Shown: positions 18,345 through 26,267 of the stretch, in pieces
Position numbering within the stretch: the stretch's first letter is position 1
Layout of the letters: every line of letters begins with the position of its first letter
Assembly (NCBI RefSeq): GCF_022376295.1
Contig: NZ_CP060140.1
Location: 3,662,356 to 3,726,355 of the forward strand
Source of the DNA: Nodularia sphaerocarpa UHCC 0038
GTDB taxonomy: Bacteria > Cyanobacteriota > Cyanobacteriia > Cyanobacteriales > Nostocaceae
Length of the DNA: 64,000 bases
Reading direction: 5' to 3'
The notes under the pieces: model-generated
Told to the model about the DNA's origin: nothing
Database searches by the model: none
Seen by the model: only the letters and a program-made list of their open reading frames with translations
Program-made: the position numbers and the translations under genes

Positions 18345-19385
18345 TTAATACCCTTTTAAAGTTCCTCTAATAAATACTTGAGTGTTAGCTTCAGTGCCAG
18401 TAACTTCAACTTTGATCACATTTGTATTAACTAATGAATAGCTCTTAACAATTGTGTTGTCAGTAGATAAAGTACCAACTGCTTCCCAAGTAAGACCTAT
18501 TAATTCTTTTAGGACAAAACTGACATTAGCAGTAGCAACAAGTTCAATATCTAATCTCTTATAATTTTTAGTATCAATGAATCCACCAGTGTAAGTTTGT
18601 ATTTCAATTACACTAGGTATACCAAAGGAATCATTATCTAAATCTAATTGGAATAGAGGCACTGTGTTTTCTAATTCTGTTTGGTGATCAACTAAGTAAG
18701 ATATAGTAAATTGTCCTGCTGAAGTCCATGCACCATTAGTAGCAGTCTTTTCTATTAATGCAGCTCTGTCTTCTAATTCATAAGCTCTCTCAAGCTGCTT
18801 TAACTCAATAGCAGTTAACCTTTTCTGGTCACCAACAGTTAAATCTCTTTCTTCTTGTCTAGCAATTTCAGCTATTCTATTTCTGCTCTCTGCCTCAGAG
18901 AAAGCTATTTTATCTGCTAAACTATCTTTACAGCAAGACTTATAAGCTCCACCTGCTATCAAATCTAAAACTTCTTGTTGAGTCCAGAACTCAGCAGCAG
19001 TTAGTGTAGCTAATTTATGAATAGTAATATAAGCTCTCAGATGTAGAAAATAATCTGTTTGTGCTTTTTCTATTAATCCACTATCTCTACTAATTGAAGT
19101 TCCAGAAGCAGAGTCATACTTAACTACAGGGTCATTAACAAAGTAATACTTAACACCAAAACCTATTAAGTTCCAAGCATCAATTACATCTGCTTCTATA
19201 GCAGTAATAGCTCCACCAGATACAGTGGATGTTATGTCATCTAAGCCTTTACCTTGAAGATCAGATATTACAAATAGTGTTAATAAGTTAGCTCTATTAC
19301 TATCAACAATACTAGTGGTAGTGTCATTTAAAGAAGGACGTACATAGTTATTAAAAAAATCATTCCAAGTGATTGAAACTGTCAT
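18345..19385 (-). CDS. Phage structural protein of unknown type, 346 residues
   Basis: The sequence starts MTVSITWNDFFNNYVRPSLN, has a central charged helical part (ESRNRIAEIARQEERDLTVG, then QKRLTAIELKQLERAYELED) and a beta-rich C-terminus with LDIELVATANVSFVLKEL. I do not recognise it. Placed between the capsid and fibre genes, it may be a head-tail connector or tail protein. Confidence 0.6.
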   Translation of the reverse strand: MTVSITWNDFFNNYVRPSLNDTTTSIVDSNRANLLTLFVISDLQGKGLDDITSTVSGGAITAIEADVIDAWNLIGFGVKYYFVNDPVVKYDSASGTSISRDSGLIEKAQTDYFLHLRAYITIHKLATLTAAEFWTQQEVLDLIAGGAYKSCCKDSLADKIAFSEAESRNRIAEIARQEERDLTVGDQKRLTAIELKQLERAYELEDRAALIEKTATNGAWTSAGQFTISYLVDHQTELENTVPLFQLDLDNDSFGIPSVIEIQTYTGGFIDTKNYKRLDIELVATANVSFVLKELIGLTWEAVGTLSTDNTIVKSYSLVNTNVIKVEVTGTEANTQVFIRGTLKGY

Positions 19386-19389
19386 AATT

Positions 19390-20049
19390 TTAAATTAATG
19401 TATTAGTAAATCTTTTAACATAATTGATTATTGTATTTTTAGATAAACTTTGAATCCCACTACCACTTGCAGTATATGGCTGATAAGTCATGCTAGAAGA
19501 AGTAACTCTTACATTTACATTATTATTAAATGTGTTAGTTACAAGTTTATAAACCTCTACCATGTTAAGTAAAAATAATCCTGATTCAGTATATTGGTAA
19601 TAATCACCAGTAGCTGCATAAGTTTTAGAAGACCCTATGTGGAAACAAAAACTTTGTTGAAAAGGGCTTTGTCTAAGTCTTCCCCATGAGGCATCAGGAT
19701 AATTATTAGGATACCAATAATTAGCATTTATGTGGGTTACTAATACTTCTTTGCTAAACAGATCTAAAAATGTAGTTGCTCCAACTTCAATACCAGTAAA
19801 GTTATTAGCTAATTTTCCCACTTCAGCTAGATAACCTGGAATAAAATAAGCTGGGTAACTATTACCCTCTTGTAAAGTGCAAGTGGCATTATCTACATTT
19901 ATGGTTACTGCACCCGCAGCTTGTAAGTCATCCTGAAAACTTAAATAAGTTAAATCTGGTACATAAACTAAACCAGAAAACTGATTGACAGTTGAAGCTA
20001 TTAAGTAATCTCTTTCTAAGGATTTATACCTTTCTAAATCTGCAAACAT
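19390..20049 (-). CDS. Phage virion protein of unknown type, 219 residues
   Basis: Starts MFADLERYKSLERDYLIAST and is rich in aromatic, Asn and Thr residues. It follows the capsid gene in transcription order and comes just before the 346-residue gene, where head-completion or connector genes usually lie. No motif supports a specific role. Confidence 0.6.
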   Translation of the reverse strand: MFADLERYKSLERDYLIASTVNQFSGLVYVPDLTYLSFQDDLQAAGAVTINVDNATCTLQEGNSYPAYFIPGYLAEVGKLANNFTGIEVGATTFLDLFSKEVLVTHINANYWYPNNYPDASWGRLRQSPFQQSFCFHIGSSKTYAATGDYYQYTESGLFLLNMVEVYKLVTNTFNNNVNVRVTSSSMTYQPYTASGSGIQSLSKNTIINYVKRFTNTLI

Positions 20050-20086
20050 AATGTTTTAAAGGAGGGCATTAAACCCTCCTAGCTAA

Positions 20087-21157
20087 TTAAAAAGTAGGTG
20101 CAGTATAGGAAGTTGCAGTTAGTTGCATGACTGCACAAGCTCCACGGTGATTAGGTGCAAAACCCCAGCCGTCTGTCATTACTGTTTGTTCTAGAGCAAA
20201 ATTAGATTTGATATCAATTTGCAATCCAGCCAAGCTAGCAATAGCAGGAATTCTACTTAAGAAAGGTGTTCTACCTGCTCCACCATCAGTACCTAGACAA
20301 ACTGCATATCCTACAGGAACTACAGGTGTTTTGATAATGGGAGTGTTACTAATAAAACCTACCAGACCTTCCCAAGCACTTAGGGGGCGTTGTCTTTCAT
20401 TAGATGCACTACCACTTTGAATATCAAGTGAGCGACCAATTTGATTTTCACTTGGCACAAACTCAGGTAGAGCTTCTAAAGAATAATCATAATCACTGAT
20501 CCAGATTTCTAACTGTCTAAATCCATGATGGCGGACTTTATCAATCAACTTGCTGCGTACATCAGCTACAGTAGGACTACCAGCAGAAGCAACACCAGTG
20601 TAATGTTGTAAATCACCTGCTACAAAGGTATAACCATTTACACTAGGTGTAGAAACAGAACTAGCACTATTGTAAAAAGGAATAGTAGTAGTTTGGTACT
20701 TTTGAATACTGTCAACTACTGTGCGGTCAGTGTTACTAAAGATAGCTTGACGTAGTGCATTAAATCGTGCTTTTTGGAAAGAGGTAAGTTTAGCTTGCAC
20801 ATAACCACCAACTTCATCAGCAGTCATTGTCTTAACAGCTCTAGCACTCAAAGTAAGTGCAGTCATAAACTCTTCATAAGGGATTTCTTGTGTATAATCC
20901 CAAACAGTAGAACGTGAGGTAGGTCTAGCTGCTTCAGTTAGAGATTCTAAAATTTCTCCATCATAATATTTTACTAATTTTTGAGGAGTAGTAATTGGTT
21001 CTGCTAATGGGGCAAAGAAGCGTGAGTTCATGTCATTGTAAAATAACATGTCCTGATCCACTTCTCTGATGATAGAAACTACTGATTGATTATCAATAGT
21101 GACTAGCTCAGTATCATTAGTAGAGAGTTCACCAAAAAACTTAGTGCTGTATACCAT
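20087..21157 (-). CDS. Major capsid protein (HK97-like, inferred)
   Basis: 356 residues: an N-terminal arm with NQSVVSIIREVDQDMLFYND, a helix-rich stretch with YEEFMTALTLSARAVKTMTA, a P-domain-like part (LIDKVRHHGFRQLEIWISDY) and a hydrophobic, glycine-rich C-terminus. Position after portal, scaffold-like and cement-like genes is the usual phage head order. The fold is inferred from context and length, not from a decisive motif. It would self-assemble as the shell. Confidence 0.75.
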   Translation of the reverse strand: MVYSTKFFGELSTNDTELVTIDNQSVVSIIREVDQDMLFYNDMNSRFFAPLAEPITTPQKLVKYYDGEILESLTEAARPTSRSTVWDYTQEIPYEEFMTALTLSARAVKTMTADEVGGYVQAKLTSFQKARFNALRQAIFSNTDRTVVDSIQKYQTTTIPFYNSASSVSTPSVNGYTFVAGDLQHYTGVASAGSPTVADVRSKLIDKVRHHGFRQLEIWISDYDYSLEALPEFVPSENQIGRSLDIQSGSASNERQRPLSAWEGLVGFISNTPIIKTPVVPVGYAVCLGTDGGAGRTPFLSRIPAIASLAGLQIDIKSNFALEQTVMTDGWGFAPNHRGACAVMQLTATSYTAPTF

Positions 21158-21187
21158 ATATTTTTATGTGTTTATTTATTTAAATTA

Positions 21188-21553
21188 TTAGATAGAAATT
21201 TTAACTCTGTTAGCAGTCAAAGCAACACCAACTTTATTGGTTCCTGAACCAGCAACAATACCAGCAGCACCAGCAAAAACATTAGTGCCAGGTGTAAGTG
21301 CTAAGGAAGTACCTTTGTTCTCAATAATACAATCTTGATCTACAGCTAGCATAGTGCCTGCTTTACGAGCAAATCTGGCTACTCCAACAGGGATAGTGCT
21401 GGCAGTGGCTAGGATTGCTAGACCTTGAGCATTAATAGAAACTACTGAACCTTCAGGAATGTCTACTGCTGTGACTAAATTTACAATAGAACCATCTAAG
21501 TGAGATGAAGCAATAAATCTGTATTTAACTTCGTTGTAAGCTACATTTAACAT
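21188..21553 (-). CDS. Capsid cement/decoration protein (DUF2190-like)
   Basis: 121 residues of small beta-barrel type: MLNVAYNEVKYRFIASSHLD, VDIPEGSVVSI, IPVGVARFARKAGTMLAV and VGVALTANRVKISI. This fits small capsid-stabilising proteins encoded between scaffold and major capsid, where this gene sits. It would bind the outside of the head and stabilise it. Confidence 0.7.
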   Translation of the reverse strand: MLNVAYNEVKYRFIASSHLDGSIVNLVTAVDIPEGSVVSINAQGLAILATASTIPVGVARFARKAGTMLAVDQDCIIENKGTSLALTPGTNVFAGAAGIVAGSGTNKVGVALTANRVKISI

Positions 21554-21610
21554 ATTTTTGAATTATGAATAATTTTAATTGAAATTGAATAATCAGTGAA
21601 ACTTGTTATT

Positions 21611-21985
21611 TTAATAACCACGCCAAGGTTTAACTCTGCGTTCTTCTATAGTAGAAGCTTTATTTGTAGATACTCCAGGTTTTGTTATCACACCTTTGTT
21701 ATCTGAATTCTTACTTAATGCACCTTGTAGTGCAGCTTGAATCTTAGGAACCAATGTCTCTTTTAGTTCTGATTCTAAGGATTTTTGTTTAGCTAGAAAG
21801 TCTGCTTCTACTTCTGCTTGACAAGAACCAGATGGTTTTATTCCTAATAGTTTAGCTATTCTTTGAAAGTCAGGTTTAGTTTTAGCTAATGCAGCTTCAT
21901 AATCAATCTCTGGCGCATCAGGGGTGATGGCTTCTAAACCTAAATCTAATTCTTCAGTTGGCTGTTGCTCTGTTTGGTTATCCAT
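21611..21985 (-). CDS. Putative scaffold protein
   Basis: 124 residues, acidic at the N-terminus (EQQPTEELDLGLEAITPDAP), with a helical middle (CQAEVEADFLAKQKSLESEL) and a basic tail (EERRVKPWRGY). Highly charged, low in aromatics, between portal and cement genes: the usual form and place of a scaffold. It overlaps the portal stop by eight bases. Confidence 0.6.
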   Translation of the reverse strand: MDNQTEQQPTEELDLGLEAITPDAPEIDYEAALAKTKPDFQRIAKLLGIKPSGSCQAEVEADFLAKQKSLESELKETLVPKIQAALQGALSKNSDNKGVITKPGVSTNKASTIEERRVKPWRGY

Positions 21986-23351
21986 TATTTACTCCTTCAT
22001 TTATTTGTAAAGGTTTATCATCAAATATAGTTTTACCATCAGGGTTAGGTACATCTTGACTATCAGTAAACGCAGCAGAATATTGCATATTTAGTAATTT
22101 CTCTGAGTCTAACTGTTCAAGTTCTTTCTGAGCTTCTGATTCAGTTAAACCTTCAAACTGAATTAAATATCTCTTTCTAGAAATAAGTTTGGCTTTAACT
22201 GCTTCTATCTGTAATGCCTTATCTTGTAAATCTCTTGGCATCATGTCAGGTAATTCTACCCTAAAAGGAATATCAATACCTAACTCAAAGAAGATATTCT
22301 TAAGCGCTGAAATAAGATAACTAGCTCTGCTTAATGTAGCTCTTCTTAATGGCTCATATAGGATTGATAGAGAAGATGCACTACTAGCTGATCTAGCATT
22401 TTGTAGTTCAAGAACCATCACTCCAGTTAGGGTGTAAATATCTTGCAGAATGATTAATCTCTGTCTTTCTAGATAAGGTGAATCTTGAGGTTGTAAGTAT
22501 CCAATCTTAGGAGTGATACCTAGTTCAGCAGCCGAATTACTGATAGGGAGATGGAGAATTGAAGCACCATCAGAGGTGAATGCTGTTTGGAAAGCTGTTG
22601 AACCTGTAGCAGACTCTATACTCTCAAGAGGAGATGAATTAGACCTACCAATAATTGCTGGTGCAGAAGTTCCAACTGTAAAAATCTGAGGTTTATGGTG
22701 CTGTCCATTTGTGTGAATTCTACTGCGGACTGCACAATACTCAAGCTGTAGATGGATTATTCTTTCAATTGCAGACTGAGCTTCCCTCCCTTTCAAAGAT
22801 TCTACAATTCTAAAAATAGGTATATGATCACCTAGTTCTACTGCTTCAGCATTACCTGTCTTTTTGAAATATCTGTACTGAGGTAAATCAAATAAATTTA
22901 ATTCAGTGGATTCATTAACTAATTTTAAGTAATGCTCTACTTTGACATCAGTATAATTATTCCTGGTGGGGTCATAGAATTCTCTAGTCTCCCGCAGGTA
23001 AACCACTTTCATTGGGTCATTAGGATCAACCTTAACTTCCTCAACATTAAGTGCCTGAATATGTCTTAGCTTACCTTCAAAAACTTCAATGAAACTTTCA
23101 CCAACTACAGGGACTTCTAGATAAATATCATTCAGTAATCTATAAAGATTAATTTGTTCTAACTGTGAATCTAAGATTTCTTGTTGTTCAGAATTGATGG
23201 CTAGAAATTTAATCTTTTGTTGGTAACCATCCCCTAGCAAAAAATCTCTAATTTGCTCTGTAACTAATTGAATTAGCTTAATTGGTAACTCTCTAGAATT
23301 AGCTGGATTGATGCCTTCATAAGCATCTATTAATTCTCTTTTGGAAGCCAT
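21978..23351 (-). CDS. Phage portal protein
   Basis: 457 residues. It begins MASKRELIDAYEGINPANSR, has the wing/stem pattern of portal proteins (LNDIYLEVPVVGESFIEVFE; VYLRETREFYDPTR), and a helical segment LYEPLRRATLSRASYLISAL. It forms the dodecameric ring through which terminase packages DNA. It is the first gene of the leftward virion operon and reads out of the noncoding repeat region. The ATG lies at 23349-23351. Confidence 0.8.
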   Translation of the reverse strand: MASKRELIDAYEGINPANSRELPIKLIQLVTEQIRDFLLGDGYQQKIKFLAINSEQQEILDSQLEQINLYRLLNDIYLEVPVVGESFIEVFEGKLRHIQALNVEEVKVDPNDPMKVVYLRETREFYDPTRNNYTDVKVEHYLKLVNESTELNLFDLPQYRYFKKTGNAEAVELGDHIPIFRIVESLKGREAQSAIERIIHLQLEYCAVRSRIHTNGQHHKPQIFTVGTSAPAIIGRSNSSPLESIESATGSTAFQTAFTSDGASILHLPISNSAAELGITPKIGYLQPQDSPYLERQRLIILQDIYTLTGVMVLELQNARSASSASSLSILYEPLRRATLSRASYLISALKNIFFELGIDIPFRVELPDMMPRDLQDKALQIEAVKAKLISRKRYLIQFEGLTESEAQKELEQLDSEKLLNMQYSAAFTDSQDVPNPDGKTIFDDKPLQINEGVNNG

Positions 23352-23602
23352 GCATATAAAGTTTTACTTATACTTATTGTATACTTTAATTATAATAATG
23401 GAAAGTGGGCTAAATGGCTGTAATAGAGAATAAGAATAATACAGTTTTAAATAATAGTTTTGATGAGTAATAATAGACTTTTGTATAGTGATATTTGGTT
23501 GGTTAGATATATATGTGTAGGTAGAAGGGGGTGTGGGGCAGGTGAAATCTGGCGGCATGGTACATAAAAACTTTTGTGTCTTCTTACATTAATTTAAATC
23601 TT

Positions 23603-23629
23603 AGGGTGGCATACTGTGCTACCCTTTTT
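23603..23629 (+). terminator. Rho-independent terminator at the left edge of the repeat array
   Basis: AGGGTGGC pairs with GCTACCCT (one G-U pair), loop ATACTGT, followed by five T on the + strand. It stops + transcripts before the repeat array. It is odd because no + gene lies to its left, so it may end a short RNA starting around 23400-23600. Confidence 0.65.
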
Positions 23630-23668
23630 AATGAGTTTATCTCTGACAGTCAACAAATCAGCAGCTAC

Positions 23669-23758
23669 AGGAATTGTAACAATTGCAGCAATGCAAAGTG
23701 TTTAAGCTTGTAAAACATTAGGAATTGTAACAACTGTGCTTGCACAGACTGTTTAAGC
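23669..23758 (+). repeat. Array family A (two 39-nt copies, 51-nt spacing)
   Basis: Copies at 23669-23707 and 23720-23758 share AGGAATTGTAACAA at the 5' end and GTTTAAGC at the 3' end. Between them copy 1 forms TTGCA-GCAA-TGCAA and copy 2 forms CTGTG-CTTG-CACAG at the same offset. The stem sequence changes while pairing is preserved. Confidence 0.75.
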
Positions 23759-23788
23759 CTAGTGAGCTTGCTTGATACAATTATGGTA

Positions 23789-23891
23789 GTAAGTCCCCCA
23801 GAAGCCAACACAGGTAGGGGTTGTACTTTAAGTTAGGGTATCCTAATGGTAAGTCCTCCAAGAGACCTTGAGGTAGGGGTTGTACTTTAAG
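23789..23891 (+). repeat. Array family B (two copies of 43-44 nt)
   Basis: Copies at 23789-23832 and 23849-23891 begin GTAAGTCC and end GGTAGGGGTTGTACTTTAAG. The middle differs. Both could pair the outer AAGT with ACTT, and copy 2 has an added CCTCC-AAG / CTTGAGG stem. Confidence 0.7.
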
Positions 23892-23900
23892 CCATAATGT

Positions 23901-24062
23901 GACTCCACTGAACGCTTTTGATGAGTGAATAGTTTAAAGGGTTGATTGTGATTAAATTCACGCCCCAATAAGCTAAGACTTACATAACAGGTTGATTGTG
24001 ATTAAATTCACGCCCTGTAGTAAGTTGACTCCACTGAACGCTTCTATTCAAGTGAATAATTT
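23901..24062 (+). repeat. Array family C (two copies)
   Basis: Copies start at 23901 and 24027 with GACTCCACTGAACGCTT and end AGTGAATA then TTTA. Both can pair CACT with AGTG. Copy 2 instead has a perfect TATTCA-AG-TGAATA hairpin. Family D copies lie between them. Confidence 0.65.
23940..24015 (+). repeat. Array family D (two identical 26-nt copies)
   Basis: Copies at 23940-23965 and 23990-24015 are identical, beginning GGTTGATTGTGATT and ending TTCACGCCC, with 50-nt spacing. Each contains GTGA-TTAAAT-TCAC. Confidence 0.8.
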
Positions 24063-24136
24063 ACAGAGAAAACAAGTTTAGTATCTGTAAATTACATTTC
24101 TCCAGTAGTAGGGAAAACAATTGTTAGTACCTACTG
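24060..24136 (+). repeat. Array family E (two hairpin copies with changed stems)
   Basis: Copy 1 (24060-24091) has stem TTTACAG/CTGTAAA. Copy 2 (24103-24136) has CAGTAG/CTACTG. Both loops share GAAAACAA and TTAGTA. The unrelated stems both pair perfectly, as expected of a selected structure. Confidence 0.7.
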
Positions 24137-24161
24137 CAAGAAGGAGAATGAACTTAAATAG

Positions 24162-24210
24162 ACTGTGTTAGTAAGTGGTTATCACTCATTAAACTGTGTT
24201 AGTAGGTGGT
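24162..24210 (+). repeat. Array family F (two 18-nt copies)
   Basis: ACTGTGTTAGTAAGTGGT at 24162-24179 and ACTGTGTTAGTAGGTGGT at 24193-24210, one base different, 31-nt spacing. The first is followed by CACT, able to pair with AGTG. Confidence 0.65.
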
Positions 24211-24219
24211 GCGTCAGAG

Positions 24220-24484
24220 GTATACTCCCTAAGTTTAGATAGGTCACGCTTCATTCATTTATTCTTTAAGAGTCATTGTAGCCTCTCACCAATGAGTAAC
24301 CTCTGTCACTCACCAACTGAGCCAATACGCTTAAGTAGTTACCTTGTTAGCCTTTCACCAATGAGTAACTCACCAAGAGCAACAGTAGCTTAGTTAACTG
24401 CTCACATCAGGTTAATTAAAGCGGACAGGATAACTTTAATATCACTCACCATAAAGCAAACAGGAGTGTATACTCCCTAAGTTT
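24220..24484 (+). repeat. Array family G (two 17-nt copies), possible promoter-like elements
   Basis: GTATACTCCCTAAGTTT is identical at 24220-24236 and 24468-24484 and continues with a similar AGGT...ACGCTTCA. TATACT resembles a -10 box. In copy 2 GGAGT pairs with ACTCC. No good -35 was seen, so promoter function is uncertain. Confidence 0.5.
24279..24369 (+). repeat. Array family H (two 22-nt copies)
   Basis: TAGCCTCTCACCAATGAGTAAC (24279-24300) differs in one base from 24348-24369. The first contains CTCA-CCAA-TGAG and a related CTCACCAACTGAG lies at 24309-24321. Confidence 0.65.
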
Positions 24485-24491
24485 TTACAGG

Positions 24492-24526
24492 TAACTAACG
24501 CTTCAGTTTTAGTTATCTTTTTTTTT
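24492..24526 (+). terminator. Rho-independent terminator at the right edge of the array
   Basis: TAACTAA pairs perfectly with TTAGTTA, followed by TC and nine T. It lies 24 bases before the first early gene, so array RNA would either end here or be regulated to read through. Confidence 0.75.
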
Positions 24527-24549
24527 ATTTACACAGGACATAAAATAAC

Positions 24550-25197
24550 ATGAATACATATTTTAAACAATCATTAGTACAAGTACAATCAGAAGAGTTT
24601 ATAGCTGATTTCAAAGTGACTGTTAGGTTTATTATTAAAGTAATTAAATTACTATTTTTATTATTGACAGGGGTATTTGTTTTAGCTAAATCATTTTACT
24701 TTAAAGTTAGTAGACAGGATGTAGTTGCTGAAGTTACAGTTTGTAATAACTTAGATAACTCATTAACTTTAGTAGAAGGCGATCGCACTAAATTAGAAGG
24801 CATTATTTCAGTAGATGATACTTTAGATAACTCATTAATTGAGGTGGCTGTAAATCCTCCTTTAGAGAGTAAGGAAGAGATTACTAATGGTGAGTTTGCT
24901 ACTGATAAGTTAACTAATGAGGAGGCGGCTGTTGTTGAGTTTGCTAATGAGGAGGCTGCTGTACAAGTAAGTAGACAATCACAGCTAAAGTCAATGAAGG
25001 CGGCTGAACTTAGAGAACTGTGTGTGGGTTATGGTATTAGTTATAAAAATAAATCACAAGCTATTGTCTCCATTTTAGACAAGGAACAAAGTATGCTGGA
25101 TGAGTTAGCTACTGTTGAGTTATCTGATATACCTACTACTGTGGAGTTAACTGAGTCCGTTAGTGAACAGTTAAATGATGATGATATATTCTCTTAA
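24550..25197 (+). CDS. Membrane-anchored phage protein with SAP-like C-terminal motif
   Basis: 215 residues. One or two hydrophobic segments at about 26-48 (FIIKVIKLLFLLLTGVFVLA) are followed by an acidic linker with duplicated EEAAV(V/Q) units, then a SAP-like helix pair LKSMKAAELRELCVGYGI, NKSQAIVSILD at about 146-178, a fold that can bind DNA or RNA ends. It is the first gene downstream of the structured array and its terminator. AGGA precedes the ATG. It may tether phage DNA or RNA to the membrane, but this is inference, and no ToxN-like toxin fold is visible. Confidence 0.6.
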   Translation: MNTYFKQSLVQVQSEEFIADFKVTVRFIIKVIKLLFLLLTGVFVLAKSFYFKVSRQDVVAEVTVCNNLDNSLTLVEGDRTKLEGIISVDDTLDNSLIEVAVNPPLESKEEITNGEFATDKLTNEEAAVVEFANEEAAVQVSRQSQLKSMKAAELRELCVGYGISYKNKSQAIVSILDKEQSMLDELATVELSDIPTTVELTESVSEQLNDDDIFS

Positions 25198-25256
25198 GTT
25201 ACTCACTCCCTAAATAGTCAATAATGTCATAACTGTTAATAAACTACAATTTGGTT

Positions 25257-25556
25257 ATGGCATTACAAATAGAATTTAAAAATGGTTGGCGGCTGCATTC
25301 AAAACAAGTATCAAGTTTGCTGGGGTTAGAACACTCTAAAATTAAGTCAGCTATACAAACTCACTATAACTCATTTGATAGCTTTGGTTGGGGTATGTGG
25401 GGTTCACAAAATGATTACTGGCTAGAACAATCCCATGTGGATTTATTAGTAATACTTCTGTTTAAAGGTGAGGCGGCTAAAGTCCTTATGGGAAAAGTAC
25501 ACAGTGAGTTCACTGAATTCAAAACTCATCAACTTAAATCAGGCTGGTTAATTTAA
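25257..25556 (+). CDS. Antirepressor-like N-terminal domain protein
   Basis: 99 residues from the ATG at 25257 (MALQIEFKNGWRLHSKQVSS); an upstream TTG would add only two. The pattern GLEHSKIKSAIQTHYNSFDS, YWLEQSHVDLLVILLF and VHSEFTEFK resembles the N-terminal domain of Rha-type antirepressors without the usual C-terminal half. It probably acts in lysogeny control or host takeover. The family match is by eye and moderate. Confidence 0.55.
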   Translation: MALQIEFKNGWRLHSKQVSSLLGLEHSKIKSAIQTHYNSFDSFGWGMWGSQNDYWLEQSHVDLLVILLFKGEAAKVLMGKVHSEFTEFKTHQLKSGWLI

Positions 25557-26105
25557 CTATACTACATATACTACGTGTAATATATGTAGATTATTAATTA
25601 GCCAACTAATTAATAAATAGTACGCATGATACATTTGTACTAGTATATGAGGTTTGCTACAAAGTTTACTGCACTTTAGTTAATCAATTAATCAGTTTAC
25701 TGTTATCAATTAATCAGTTAATCAATGAATCAGTTTACTGCACTTTAGTTATTTGCAATCAGTTATCTGTTAATCAGTTCTTTCATAAAGTTATATACAT
25801 TTTAGTTATTTGTTAATGAGTTATCCACAATCAGTTATCCCCAAGTTATAGAAACAAGTAAACACCTCTTCAGTAATTAAGTATTTGAAACAACTCAATT
25901 CAGTTGTCTGAACTTATAGGAATAATTAATAACTTAGTGAATTACAGTTTGCTTTGTTTTATCCTTTTAGGTATTAGTATCTATATATATGTTTTTGAAT
26001 GAGGCGGGTTTTTTATCAGCGCCCAGTTAATGCACCTTTATCTATTTACTTAGACTCTAAAAGATGCTATATTAGTAACATAAGAAAAACACATTATTCT
26101 TAATT
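25557..26105. other. Candidate prophage replication origin
   Basis: A 549-bp gene-free AT-rich stretch. It has a consensus DnaA box TTATCCACA at 25821-25829, a near match TTATCCCCA at 25835-25843, and iteron-like direct repeats: ATCAATTAATCAGTT at 25683-25697 and 25705-25719, a 20-nt exact repeat at 25663-25682 and 25732-25751 (AGTTTACTG...TTAGTTA), and scattered CAGTTATC and TTAATCAGTT. It lies directly before the RHH, antirepressor and polymerase genes. DnaA boxes plus iterons and AT-rich DNA are the usual bacterial origin signature. Confidence 0.6.
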
Positions 26106-26261
26106 ATGAAATTAGATAAACACACAACAATCAGACTATTTGAAGGTAACAATACTCAGCTTGAACAGATAGCTGAATCAAAGGGATTAACAAGAGCTGA
26201 CATTCACAGAGTTGCAGTCAAATTCTATTTAGAACATATTAATAACCATACTGAACAATAA
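26106..26261 (+). CDS. Small ribbon-helix-helix-like DNA-binding protein
   Basis: 51 residues (MKLDKHTTIRLFEGNNTQLE to YLEHINNHTEQ). The beta strand TTIRL, the following helix QLEQIAESKGL and second helix ADIHRVAVKFYLEHI match the CopG/Arc ribbon-helix-helix layout. Such proteins often control plasmid copy number or phage operons, which fits its place between the candidate origin and the antirepressor, whose ATG follows by six bases. Confidence 0.65.
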   Translation: MKLDKHTTIRLFEGNNTQLEQIAESKGLTRADIHRVAVKFYLEHINNHTEQ

Positions 26262-26267
26262 CTTACA

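Larger units (their letters stand above)
23669..24526 (+). ncRNA. Array of eight families of paired, hairpin-forming repeats (probable structured RNA region)
   Basis: About 860 bp without a credible gene between the divergent late and early operons. It is built from families A-H, each in two copies, annotated below. A and E keep hairpin pairing while the stem sequences differ, and C, D, F and H contain short stems. The hexamer ACGCTT recurs five times (near 23912, 24038, 24246, 24327 and 24498). The region is framed by + strand terminators at 23603-23629 and 24492-24526. That suggests one or more + strand noncoding RNAs, although a DNA role such as binding sites is not excluded. Confidence 0.55.

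Noticed and set aside
23364..23558. A 64-residue ORF on the - strand upstream of the portal
   Set aside because: Low-complexity Ser/Tyr/Thr/Ile composition in AT-rich DNA, no ribosome binding site, and it lies in the portal leader.
23669..24526. A CRISPR array or anti-CRISPR RNA decoy in the prophage repeats
   Set aside because: Repeats are different two-copy families without constant spacing, and none resembles a cyanobacterial CRISPR repeat that I know. No cas gene is present.
23669..24526. Phage tRNA genes in the array
   Set aside because: No acceptor, anticodon and T-loop combination was found; the hairpins are too small and isolated.
24550..25197. Type III toxin gene of the ToxN type
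   Set aside because: The protein has an N-terminal membrane segment and SAP-like motif, not the ToxN fold. The layout alone does not justify the call.
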